This document shows, piece after piece, positions 46,601 through 54,590 of a stretch of DNA of 64,000 nt. Source of the DNA: CAWJMD01 sp963700925 (lineage in GTDB: Bacteria; Actinomycetota; Actinomycetes; Actinomycetales; CAWJMD01); NCBI GenBank assembly GCA_963700925.1, contig OY969553.1, positions 2,046,001 through 2,110,000 on the forward strand. Reading direction: 5' to 3'. The position numbers were made by a program, and so were the translations under genes. A model generated the notes under the pieces. That model saw only the letters and a program-made list of their open reading frames with translations. It was not told the DNA's origin and did not search any database. Position 1 is the stretch's first letter. Every line of letters starts with the position of its first letter.

Positions 46601-47850
46601 ATCGCGCCGCTGTACGTTGGCACGTCGAATTGTCCCGCTACCGCTGCGGTGATCAGCGCCGCCCGACGCTCGCGTAGGACCTCGGACAGAGCGCTCGCCC
46701 TCTGGGCCACGTGATCCAGTTGCCCTAGTCTCCGATCCAAGAAGGCCGTGATATGCCTCTGGACCGGGATCGGGGGACACGGAGCTTCGAATTCCCGGAG
46801 GTCATCCAGGCTCAGTTGAAGTTTTGTCCCTCCGTAAGCCCCCTCGTTCAACTGCCGCTGTCCCAGGTCCGACAGGCCCACGTAACCGACGTAGCGAGGT
46901 TCCCAAATCCGTCTGCGGAGCCGGACTAAGCCCACATGCTGACTGACGTAGGCGCCTTCCCACTCCGGCTCAACAACTGCTACGGACCCGAGGTAAGCGG
47001 TGATAGAGAAGAGGACATCCCCGACTCTCAGAACCGTTCGAGTCCCCTCGCCGGCCTGCGGGATCGTGACTCGTTGGACCTCGTCAGAGGACAACGACAA
47101 TGTTCTACGTCCTAGGTTGGAGATCCGGACGAAGCGATCACCATCGTCGGAGTAGAACTCCGCCCATCCCCTAGAGCCACTCGTCACAAAGTCCAGATCG
47201 CGCCGCAGCGGAAGTCTCGCCCAGCACCGTTCACCTTGTTCCTCGGTCCCACGTGTCACCGTTCTCGTGATGAGCTGCTGCCGATACGTCTGCACCGCTT
47301 CAGCAACTTCCCGCTCCTTCGCGATGAGAGCGTCGATCTTCGCCGTCTCCATGTCCAAGAGGTCCGCGATTCTGCGCTGTTCCTCAACACAAGGAGCAGG
47401 CACGCGGAATGCTGCTACCTTTTCGGCCGTAAAGTGCGGAATAGTGGCGACGCTGCAGTCCACCGCGATCCTGCCCACATCTAGTGCGGACTGGAGTGCA
47501 TAGGCGATAAACCGGCCGGCCGCCCGTCCTCCTTGAGGTCGCACTCGAATGATGGAGTTTTGAAAGCCCCACGAAGGCATATCCTGCGCTACGCAAAGGC
47601 TTCTGCCGAAACCTGCACCGCCCTCGACCACCAAGACATCGTCTCTCCGAACATCCAGAGTCTCTGCTTCGGCTTTGGAGAACCACATGGTCTGCTCGCT
47701 GGCGTCGACCCAGCGCCCCAGCGGCTGAATGTGCGCTGCCCGCACGTATTGCATCTCAATATCGTCCGCCGCCCGAGGGGAACTCTGGAGCATCTTGCCC
47801 AGAGTCACCGTAGCCAGGTGACTCAGCCGCACTTCAGGCCAAGGCGTCAC
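46597..47850 (-). CDS. hsdS: Type I restriction-modification specificity subunit
   Basis: The 417-residue protein has two target-recognition domains, each followed by a conserved helix: CVEEQRRIADLLDMETAKID after the first (near residue 165) and PIPVQRHITAFLDRRLGQLD after the second (near residue 375). The first TRD runs about residues 1-150 and the second 190-360, as in S subunits that read a bipartite DNA site. The GTG start overlaps the hsdM stop by 4 bases. It is intact, so with HsdM it could still methylate. Confidence 0.92.
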   Translation of the reverse strand: MTPWPEVRLSHLATVTLGKMLQSSPRAADDIEMQYVRAAHIQPLGRWVDASEQTMWFSKAEAETLDVRRDDVLVVEGGAGFGRSLCVAQDMPSWGFQNSIIRVRPQGGRAAGRFIAYALQSALDVGRIAVDCSVATIPHFTAEKVAAFRVPAPCVEEQRRIADLLDMETAKIDALIAKEREVAEAVQTYRQQLITRTVTRGTEEQGERCWARLPLRRDLDFVTSGSRGWAEFYSDDGDRFVRISNLGRRTLSLSSDEVQRVTIPQAGEGTRTVLRVGDVLFSITAYLGSVAVVEPEWEGAYVSQHVGLVRLRRRIWEPRYVGYVGLSDLGQRQLNEGAYGGTKLQLSLDDLREFEAPCPPIPVQRHITAFLDRRLGQLDHVAQRASALSEVLRERRAALITAAVAGQFDVPTYSGAI

Positions 47851-49820
47851 GAGTCGAGTTTCGCGAACAGGGTCTGGATCTCGGCGATCAGACGCTTCAC
47901 ATCAGCATCTATCTCCTCAAGTGGACGCGGCGGCACGTACTCGAAGAAGTGCCTGGTGAAGGGGATCTCGTAGCCGATCTTGGTCCTGCTGTGATCGATC
48001 CAGGCGTCTGGGACGTAGGGGGCGACCTCGCGGGCGAAGTACTCCTCGATGTCGTCGCCGAGGGGGACGTTTTCGATGTCGCGGAGCCGTGGATCGGGCT
48101 CTGGGTTTCCCCGGGCATCGGTGCAGATCTCGGCGGTCTCGTCCCGCTCGCATAGCGCCCCGTGGAGAGCCTTGCGAACCGGTGAGCCGACTCGAAGGTC
48201 GGCGTCACCGAGCGCTTTGCCGAGGGCCTGGTCGAACTCGTGCCGGTTCTTCCAGACGGTCGCCGGATCCAGGGCGTGTAGCGCCCGGCGCAACCTGTCG
48301 CGCGTGGCGGGTTCGAGCTTCTGCACCGGCTTCGACTCGATGGCGGCATCAATCCGCTCGGAAGTGACTTGGTACGCCAGCTGCAGCGGCCGCTCGACGG
48401 TGATCGCGTGGTACCCGAACGCCTCGTTGGCGAAGATCTTCGAGCGCTTGTCGTCCAGCTCATGGTAGGCGGCATAGAGCCTGACGAGGGTGTCAATGCC
48501 GTCCGGCGACAGCTCCTTGCGCTTGCTCCCGAGGGACTTGCGCATCTTCACGAACAGCTGCGATCCGTCGATGAGCTGAACCTTCCCCCGCCGTTCCACA
48601 CGCTTCTTTCGGTCCAGCACCCAGATGTAGGTGGCGATGCCGGTGTTGTAGAACATGTCGGTCGGCAACGCGATGATCGCGTCCAGCAGGTCCGTCTCGA
48701 TCACCCAACGGCGGATCTCCGACTCCCCCGATCCCGCTTTCCCGGTGAAGAGGGGGGACCCATTGAGCACGATGGCGGCACGGCCGCGGACGGCCTCGTC
48801 TTTCGGGTCGACGACCCGCATCTTGCTGATGAGATGCAGCAGGAACAGCATGGACCCGTCAGACACTGCCGGCAGCCCCGGGCCGAATCGCCCCTGCAAG
48901 CCGAGCTGCTGGTGCTCCTTGCGGACTTCCCGCTCAGAGGTCTTCCACTCCACACCGAACGGGGGGTTCGACAAGCAGTAGTGGAAGTCCTTCCCCGCGT
49001 GGGCGTCGTCGGTGAGCGTGTTTCCGAGAGCGATCGCATCTACGGGCTGGCCCTTGATGATCATGTCCGCCTTGCACACGGCATACGAGGTCGCGTTGAT
49101 CTCCTGCCCGGCCATGGCCAGCTTGGCCGTGGGGTTCTGCGCCCTAAGGTGCTCGTCCATCACCGAGAGCATGCCGCCCGTGCCCGCTGCGGGGTCGTAC
49201 ACCCGTCGGTTGACGTGCGGCTTGCTCGTCGCATCCTCGTCGCCGACCAGAAGAAGATCCACCATGAGCGCGATGACCTCACGGGGTGTGAAGTGCTCCC
49301 CAGCGGTCTCGTTGCTCGCCTCGGCGAACTTACGAATCAACTCCTCGAAGATCGTCCCCATGTCCGTGTTAGACACGGTTGAGGGTCTGAGGTCGACCGC
49401 TGCGAATTTCTGCAGGACGAGGTAAAGGGCGTTCGCCTCGTCCAAGCGCTGGACTTGCTCCTCGAAGCCGAACCGGGTGAAGACGTCCCGGACGTTGTCA
49501 CTGAACCCGTCGACGTACGACAGCAGGTTCGCACTGACGTTGGCGCTGTCCCCGGTCAGCGACGGGAGGGTGTACTGGGAGGTGTTGTAGAAGGCGAACT
49601 TCGACTTCTTGCGAAGCTTGACGTCCAGGATGTCCTTGGCCGTCGACTCACCAGAGACGCCCAGCTCGGCCAGTACCGCCTTCTTGGTCGGCGCGAGGAC
49701 GCAGTCCAGGCGGCGCAGGACCGTCATCGGCAGGACGACGTCGCCGTACTCCTTCGGCTTGTACGGTCCACGGAGCAGATTCGCGATGGACCAGATGAAG
49801 TTGGCGTCCGGCTTCGACAC
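47847..49820 (-). CDS. hsdM: Type I restriction-modification methyltransferase subunit
   Basis: The 657-residue protein starts with an N-terminal HsdM helical domain (NFIWSIANLLRGPYKPKEYG, DVVLPMTVLRRLDC), then SAM-binding motifs (GEHFTPREVIALMVDLLLVG, VYDPAAGTGGMLSVM) and the N6A catalytic NPPFGVEW. The GTG at 49820 follows a GAGGAGG; an earlier in-frame start would run into direct repeat 1. It is the first gene of hsdM-hsdS-DUF6308-hsdR. It looks whole, so methylation may persist though hsdR is broken. Confidence 0.93.
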   Translation of the reverse strand: MSKPDANFIWSIANLLRGPYKPKEYGDVVLPMTVLRRLDCVLAPTKKAVLAELGVSGESTAKDILDVKLRKKSKFAFYNTSQYTLPSLTGDSANVSANLLSYVDGFSDNVRDVFTRFGFEEQVQRLDEANALYLVLQKFAAVDLRPSTVSNTDMGTIFEELIRKFAEASNETAGEHFTPREVIALMVDLLLVGDEDATSKPHVNRRVYDPAAGTGGMLSVMDEHLRAQNPTAKLAMAGQEINATSYAVCKADMIIKGQPVDAIALGNTLTDDAHAGKDFHYCLSNPPFGVEWKTSEREVRKEHQQLGLQGRFGPGLPAVSDGSMLFLLHLISKMRVVDPKDEAVRGRAAIVLNGSPLFTGKAGSGESEIRRWVIETDLLDAIIALPTDMFYNTGIATYIWVLDRKKRVERRGKVQLIDGSQLFVKMRKSLGSKRKELSPDGIDTLVRLYAAYHELDDKRSKIFANEAFGYHAITVERPLQLAYQVTSERIDAAIESKPVQKLEPATRDRLRRALHALDPATVWKNRHEFDQALGKALGDADLRVGSPVRKALHGALCERDETAEICTDARGNPEPDPRLRDIENVPLGDDIEEYFAREVAPYVPDAWIDHSRTKIGYEIPFTRHFFEYVPPRPLEEIDADVKRLIAEIQTLFAKLDS

Positions 49821-49870
49821 TGCGGGCAGTCCTCCTCGATCGACTCCCACATCCTTGCCTAGCGGGCAGG

Positions 49871-49982
49871 GTCCTGAGTCAAGGTCCCCCAAGCGGAGGA
49901 ACGCTGCGCACGCCACCAGGCCGTCACCACGCAGTCAGCGGGCGGGCAACGGCGCACCAACGCACCGCGAACTGATCTCTAA
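49871..49982. repeat. Direct repeat 1 (left copy)
   Basis: This 112-base copy is about 89% identical to 51395-51507. Both read GTCCTGAGTCAAGGTCCCCC or its near twin, then AAGCGGAGGAACGCTGCGCA, and end near GAACTGATCTCTAA. It lies just upstream of hsdM. The copies are in the same orientation and bracket the two genes at 50058-51331, so homologous recombination between them could remove or add the module. Confidence 0.85.
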
Positions 49983-50057
49983 CCCCATGGGCGACAGTGG
50001 GCGACTTCGGGTGAGAAGTGCAGCGGCCTGGGCGCCTGCAGGTGCTTGACTCTGTGC

Positions 50058-50624
50058 ATGGACAGCGGCGACCTCCGCCTCCTCCGCCTGCCCAACGAGG
50101 CATGGGGTGAGTTGACGGCTGAGCGGCCGATGATGCCACCGTTCCGTTACGTGGTCGGCGTTACCGGTTTCACCCGCACGTGGCGGGTCGCGCTGGTTGT
50201 AGTCGCCACGCACGTGGTGGGGGCTGTGGTCGTCAGGAAGTTCGGAAGTCCTGGCCGAAGACAGGACGGCCTGGAGTTCAAGGCGGCGGAGGGCTTTACG
50301 AACCCAGCTTCCTGGGAAGGACTGTCCGCCGCCCTGCCAACCGCGCTGAGGCGTCACCTAGAGCGAGATGATGGACAGGCCCTGCCGGTGACGACAGGCG
50401 CTGAGCTCGAGGCCGCGCTGAGGCGAATGTCCCCGGACGTCATGGCCATCCTTTCGCGAATGCGTGAGGACGCACGCCCTCCCCTCGCGTCGGGCAATAG
50501 AGAAGTACTCATCCGCGAGCAGCGAGATGCCGTCGCACTCGGTCTGGAGATCGCCGGCCTCAGCGGCCGGGATTCCTCGGCGAAGCGCCGGATGATGACC
50601 GCGTGCCCTTCCTTTCCGGCTTAG
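50058..50624 (+). CDS. Hypothetical protein, first gene of the repeat-flanked module
   Basis: This is a 188-residue protein of unknown function. Early hydrophobic stretches (FTRTWRVALVVVATHVVGAV) look like beta strands rather than membrane segments because charged residues follow (RKFGSPGRRQDGLEF). The C-terminal half is helical, with LRRMSPDVMAILSRMREDAR and IREQRDAVALGLEIAGLSG. It overlaps the next gene by 22 bases in another frame. The two may be one broken protein, since similar proteins in other actinobacteria may run through, but I cannot check this. Confidence 0.6.
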   Translation: MDSGDLRLLRLPNEAWGELTAERPMMPPFRYVVGVTGFTRTWRVALVVVATHVVGAVVVRKFGSPGRRQDGLEFKAAEGFTNPASWEGLSAALPTALRRHLERDDGQALPVTTGAELEAALRRMSPDVMAILSRMREDARPPLASGNREVLIREQRDAVALGLEIAGLSGRDSSAKRRMMTACPSFPA

Positions 50625-51331
50625 GGCGCCGTCGTGTCAGTGAAGCGGCCACCATCAGGCATGACGCCACGGCCTTCGACGAATGGCTACCCGAGCAGGC
50701 CACCCACTTCGACATGGCGACCTTCCGCGACCCAGAAGATCCGGCCCGGAAGGTCACGGTGTTCTACGCCGACAAGGAAGCCCTCGAACGGCAAACCGGA
50801 ACCGACCTCGTCTACTACCGTCACCATCGACCCGGATTCATCCTTGTTCAGTACAAGCGAATGCGCTTGTCCCAGCCGCGCTCACGACCGACTTACTACC
50901 CAGATGACCAGCTTCTAATCGAGTTGGGTCGCCTTCGAGCGCTGCCCCACCCAGAGGCAGCGACCACCGCTGAGGACTGGCGACTGACCGATGACCCGTT
51001 CTTCATCAAGTTGGTCAGAGACGATCTCGCAAAGCCGGCCGAGAACAAGCTTGTGCGTGGAATGTATCTCCCACTGGCCCTGGTTGAACTACTCCTACAA
51101 GACGCGGCCGCTAAACTTCGCCCTAAAGGATGGTCGCCGGAATCGATCACTACATATCTCTCAAACGAGGAATTTCTTCAGTTGGCCAAGCAGGGCTACG
51201 TCGGGACTCGCGGCGCGACGACCGAGCACCTGCAGCAGGTGATTCTCGAGTCCTTCCATGCCGGACGCGGGGTAATCTTCACTGTCGACCAGACCGAACC
51301 GGGGCAAGCCCGTCGCCTGCGCCATGGATAA
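50603..51331 (+). CDS. Hypothetical protein with a PD-(D/E)xK-like nuclease motif
   Basis: The 242-residue product starts at a GTG that overlaps the preceding gene. After an N-terminal segment (RHDATAFDEWLPEQATHFDM) comes VFYADKEALERQTGTDLVYY and then FILVQYKRMRL: an acidic residue at the end of one strand and QxK at the next, the layout of PD-(D/E)xK nucleases in their QxK form. The C-terminal half is mixed alpha/beta, with LVRGMYLPLALVELLLQ and YLSNEEFLQLAKQGYVG. The setting between direct repeats beside an RM locus suggests a defence nuclease; this is inference. Confidence 0.6.
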   Translation: MPFLSGLGRRRVSEAATIRHDATAFDEWLPEQATHFDMATFRDPEDPARKVTVFYADKEALERQTGTDLVYYRHHRPGFILVQYKRMRLSQPRSRPTYYPDDQLLIELGRLRALPHPEAATTAEDWRLTDDPFFIKLVRDDLAKPAENKLVRGMYLPLALVELLLQDAAAKLRPKGWSPESITTYLSNEEFLQLAKQGYVGTRGATTEHLQQVILESFHAGRGVIFTVDQTEPGQARRLRHG

Positions 51332-51394
51332 CGCGCGGCCTTACTCGCCAGGACTCCGTGCTCTGCCGCGCATCAAGGTCGCGTAGCGAGCACA

Positions 51395-51507
51395 GTCCTG
51401 AGTCAAGATCCCCCAAGCGGAGGAACGCTGCGCACGCCACCACGCGGTCACCACTCAGTCAGCGGACCGGCAAAGGCGCATCAACGTCCCCCCGAACTGA
51501 TCTTTAA
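51395..51507. repeat. Direct repeat 2 (right copy)
   Basis: This 113-base copy matches 49871-49982 in the same orientation. It lies 63 bases after the stop of the nuclease-like gene and 45 bases before the dnaB stop codon. The differences are about ten substitutions and one indel. It marks the right end of the island. Bases 51508-51552 show no further pattern. Confidence 0.85.
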
Positions 51508-51552
51508 GTTGACACCCACTGATTTCAATCTTCAGTGCATCGGGACACCGCG

Positions 51553-53916
51553 TCAGCTGTCCTGGGCCATGTCGACGAACCGCGAGTAGTGACCCTGGAA
51601 CGCCACGGTGATCGTGTCGGTCGGGCCGTTGCGGTGCTTGGCGACGATGAAGTCGGCCTCGCCGGCACGAGGTGACTCCTTCTCGTAGGCGTCTTCTCGG
51701 TGAAGCAGGATCACGATGTCCGCATCTTGTTCGATACTTCCGCTTTCACGTAAATCGCTCATCGCCGGCTTCTTGTCCGTGCGCTGCTCGGGACCTCGGT
51801 TCAGCTGCGATACCGCGATCACCGGCACCTCGAGCTCCTTGGCGAGCAGCTTGAGCGCCCGCGAGAACTCGGAGACCTCCTGCTGGCGGCTCTCGACCCG
51901 CTTGCCCGAGCTCATCAGCTGCAGGTAGTCGATGACGACGAGCTTGAGGTCGTGACGCTGCTTGAGGCGCCGGCACTTCGCGCGGATCTCCATCAGTGAC
52001 ATGTTCGGGCTGTCGTCGATGAAGAGCGGCGCCTCGCTGACGCGCCCCATCGTCCGCGCGAGCTTGGTCCAGTCCTCCTCGCGCATCGTGCCCTTCCGCA
52101 TGTGCTGCAGCGACACGGACGCCTCGGCCGAGAGCAGGCGCATGGTGATCTCGTTGCGACTCATCTCGAGCGAGAAGATCACCGACGCGTGGCCGTGCTT
52201 GATGGAGGCCGACCTGGCGATATCCAGTGCGGCAGTTGAGTTATGGGTCGGAATCATGCGCCGGGTGGCGAGGAACAGGTGCGTGGGGTGATCGACCTGG
52301 ATGCAGCGCACCGGGATGCTCTCGACAGGCTCTACCGAGGTGATGAATCGGTGACCGACTCGCGGGTGCGGCCGAGGTGAGCGTTCCTTGTGCGCGATCT
52401 GCTTGCGAGTCAGCCCGAAGACCTGGTCCGACGTCGTGAACGTCACCGTCCAGCAGGTGGATGACGCTTCGGTGCGACCCTTCACGCGCTTGGGGAAGCG
52501 GCCGTACCGGTAGCCCAGGCTCGACAGCAGCTCGCAGAAGTCGTCGACGAGGCGTTCGTGCGTGATCGCGAACTGCACGCCACCCGTCCGGCTGACGGAG
52601 CCGTCGGTGTCGAGCAACCCGGCCAGCAAGGCCCGCCGCTGGCCCTCGCTGGCTCGCAGGTAGTCCGTGGGGATGTGCTTGCTGCCGAAGACCCCGATCG
52701 ACCGGAGGCAAGCTCCGAACGACACCGATCCCGCGTCGGAGAAGTCGAGTCCGTCGCCCTCCAGCCGCATCACCATCTCGTCGTCGGCCGTGCTGATGCG
52801 CGCTCCGTGCGTGGCGCCGTCACCCAACCACGCGCCGAGAACGTACGGCGGGACCAGCAGGTCGGCCTCGGGCAGGGCGAGGGGGGCCGCATTGCGCACC
52901 GAGTAGTTCAGCCGACTGTCGGCCGTCGGGCACCGCAGGGTCGACGCGATCTCTTCAGTGGTCCGCACCGCCGCCTGCGTCCGCCCGGGCCGGCGTGACG
53001 CTCGACTGTCGGTCAGCCACAGGTGCTGTGCGTCAGCCACGACGGTCGTGCCGTCATCGAAGGTCATGCGATAGCAGGGACGGCCCGTCATCACCCCCGT
53101 GGAGTCGAGGACCTTCGTCGGCGTGCCGTCAGCAGCGAGCAGCTCGTCGCCGACCGCGACCTCACCCATGGTCGTCCAGCCAGCTGGTGTCGGCAGAGGA
53201 GTGTCGAGGGCGAGCGCCTTACCCATGGCTGGCCTCGCCGCCAGGACGATCATCTGGCCCGGGTGGAGCCCATTCGTCAACTGGTCGAGATCGGCGAAAC
53301 CCGTTGGGATGCCGACCATGTCGTCGCCGCGGCCCTCGGAGGCCTCGATCTCGTTGATCGTGCCTTCGATGATCTCCGCGAGCGGCAGGTAGTCCTCCGA
53401 CGTGCGCCGCTCGGTGACCTGGTAGACCTCGGCCTGAGCGGCGTTCACCAGGTCGTCGACGTCACCGCCGCCCGAGGCGTAGCCCAGCTGGACGATCTTC
53501 GTGCCGGCCTCGACCAGGCGGCGCAGCACGGCCCGCTCGCGGACGATCTCCGCGTAGTACCCCGCGTTCGCTGCCGTCGGCACGGAGGAGATGAGGGTGT
53601 GCAGGTAGGAGGCGCCGCCGACCCGTCCGAGCTCGCCGCGCTTGGTCAGCTCGTCGGAGACAGTGACCGCGTCGGCGGGCTCACCCCGTCCGTACAGGTC
53701 GAGGACGGCCTCGAAGACCAGCTCATGCGCCGGACGGTAGAAGTCGGTGCCGCGGAGCACTTCGATGACGTCGGCGATCGCGTCCTTGGACAACATCATG
53801 CCGCCGAGCACGGACTGCTCGGCGGCAACGTCTTGCGGGGGCGTGCGCCCTAGATCTTCGGTCGGTCCGGAGGAGTAGGTGGTCGGGTCGAACGGCCCGG
53901 CATCTGTCAGCGACAT
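51553..53916 (-). CDS. dnaB: Replicative DNA helicase with an intein in its Walker A motif
   Basis: The 787-residue precursor is a DnaB helicase of 461 extein residues plus a 326-residue intein (residues 234-559). The N-terminal domain (PPQDVAAEQSVLGGMMLSKD) is normal. Walker A, ARPAMGK followed by STAALDIA, is split by the intein right after Lys. After splicing, Walker B (LVVIDYLQLM), LKLLAKELEVPVIAVSQLNR and DLRESGSIEQDADIV follow. The ATG at 53916 has GGGAGG upstream. It unwinds DNA ahead of the fork. Without splicing the P-loop is broken, so helicase activity depends on the intein. Confidence 0.95.
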   Translation of the reverse strand: MSLTDAGPFDPTTYSSGPTEDLGRTPPQDVAAEQSVLGGMMLSKDAIADVIEVLRGTDFYRPAHELVFEAVLDLYGRGEPADAVTVSDELTKRGELGRVGGASYLHTLISSVPTAANAGYYAEIVRERAVLRRLVEAGTKIVQLGYASGGGDVDDLVNAAQAEVYQVTERRTSEDYLPLAEIIEGTINEIEASEGRGDDMVGIPTGFADLDQLTNGLHPGQMIVLAARPAMGKALALDTPLPTPAGWTTMGEVAVGDELLAADGTPTKVLDSTGVMTGRPCYRMTFDDGTTVVADAQHLWLTDSRASRRPGRTQAAVRTTEEIASTLRCPTADSRLNYSVRNAAPLALPEADLLVPPYVLGAWLGDGATHGARISTADDEMVMRLEGDGLDFSDAGSVSFGACLRSIGVFGSKHIPTDYLRASEGQRRALLAGLLDTDGSVSRTGGVQFAITHERLVDDFCELLSSLGYRYGRFPKRVKGRTEASSTCWTVTFTTSDQVFGLTRKQIAHKERSPRPHPRVGHRFITSVEPVESIPVRCIQVDHPTHLFLATRRMIPTHNSTAALDIARSASIKHGHASVIFSLEMSRNEITMRLLSAEASVSLQHMRKGTMREEDWTKLARTMGRVSEAPLFIDDSPNMSLMEIRAKCRRLKQRHDLKLVVIDYLQLMSSGKRVESRQQEVSEFSRALKLLAKELEVPVIAVSQLNRGPEQRTDKKPAMSDLRESGSIEQDADIVILLHREDAYEKESPRAGEADFIVAKHRNGPTDTITVAFQGHYSRFVDMAQDS
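52240..53217 (-). other. Class 3 intein with a LAGLIDADG homing endonuclease, within dnaB
   Basis: The 326-residue element begins with Ala, ALALDTPLPTPAGWTTMGEV, instead of Cys or Ser, and ends MIPTHN before the +1 Ser. It has the W-C-T signature of class 3 inteins: Trp in ADAQHLWLT (block B), Cys in VRCIQVDHPTHL (block F) and Thr in IPTHN (block G). Block B has AQH, not TxxH. Two LAGLIDADG motifs, VLGAWLGDGA and LLAGLLDTDGSV, lie near intein residues 126 and 197, so the homing nuclease is probably active. The insertion site is between the Lys and Ser of Walker A. Confidence 0.9.
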
Positions 53917-54123
53917 CCCCGGCCTCCCCTCCCGATTCGGCCCGAAGGGCAGCGCGGAGGGCGCGGCTAAGCGGGCACGGCTCATGTCGAACAGGTGTAC
54001 GGGTTACCACCGACAACCGGCCGGGACCCACATCTGCAACCGGATCGCGATCCGGTCCACCGAGCACGCTATGGGGCCCTGGTGGCGCTGGCAAGGCGAT
54101 CGAGAAGACTGGTCCGGAGCGCC

Positions 54124-54263
54124 TGTGCACAAGGTGGGGACGAGGGTGTGGGTAACCGCGTGGAAGCGGTGCACGGGCCGGTGCACGGCCTGTGGATTGT
54201 CTGGGGACAAGCCGTCCATCACCCCTCTCACCTGCGCAGATACCGTCCACCGCCTGTGGACGA
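54124..54263. promoter_or_regulatory. Cluster of DnaA-box-like 9-mers
   Basis: Sites related to TGTGGACAA (the reverse of TTGTCCACA) are TGTGCACAA (54124-54132, one mismatch), TGTGGGTAA (54147-54155), TGTGGATTG (54191-54199), a GGGGACAA at 54203 and TGTGGACGA (54255-54263, one mismatch). Two are good matches and the others are weak. They lie upstream of dnaB, in a region that is close to oriC in many actinobacteria. They may control dnaB or titrate DnaA, but chance occurrence is possible. Confidence 0.35.
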
Positions 54264-54377
54264 AAAGAAGTCAGCGGGCCGTCCGACAGGTGAACAGGAG
54301 GTGCCCGGGTGCCGGTCTCGCGGTCGAGCAGCCCACGGATCGGTTGACCGTGGCCGGGCGGCTGGCCCCCGAGCTGG

Positions 54378-54556
54378 TGACGCTTCCAGGCCGGTGTGGC
54401 TGGCGTGCAGCCTGGCTGGTGGCGTGCCGGTGCGACCGACGACACCGTGGCCGTATCTGGCCACGGCCGGATGGCGCCCGCTGATTCGCTTCCCTCGGTG
54501 GTTCGCCCTGGAAAGGGTGAATGAGCCGCGGTTTTGGAGCGGCGTCACCCCGGCGC
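54378..54556 (+). promoter_or_regulatory. Leader element, copy A (upstream of the M23 peptidase)
   Basis: This stretch aligns with copy B over its whole length. It starts with CGCTTCCAGGCCGGTGTGGC, which in copy B encodes the end of the LuxR/TrmB-like regulator, passes GGCCACGGCCGG and GATTCGCTTCC, and ends GGGTGAATGAG, GCCGC, a 9-base loop, GCGGC and CACCCC. The stems can form as in copy B although the loop is different. The ATG of the peptidase gene is 35 bases beyond. It is not a recognisable c-di-AMP (ydaO) riboswitch, though that RNA also occurs before cell-wall hydrolase genes. Confidence 0.55.
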
Positions 54557-54590
54557 CGCACCCGCGGCCCGTGACCCGAGGAGCTCCCGG

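Larger units (their letters stand above)
53917..54590. other. Gap between dnaB and the M23 peptidase operon
   Basis: About 670 bases have no convincing gene. The frames open here on either strand are Arg/Pro-rich shadows. It holds a run of TGTGnnnnn 9-mers resembling DnaA boxes (54124-54263) and leader copy A (54378-54556). Bases 53917-54120 show no recognisable signal apart from the dnaB ribosome-binding site. Confidence 0.6.

Noticed and set aside
49871..51507. Insertion sequence or transposon bounded by the direct repeats
   Set aside because: The repeats are direct, not inverted. There is no transposase, and no short target duplication is seen.
54378..54556. ydaO (c-di-AMP) riboswitch before the M23 peptidase
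   Set aside because: The position and GGGTGAAT fit, but the GGGGGAACC and the conserved CCGTCAGCTAACC-type 3' strand are absent.
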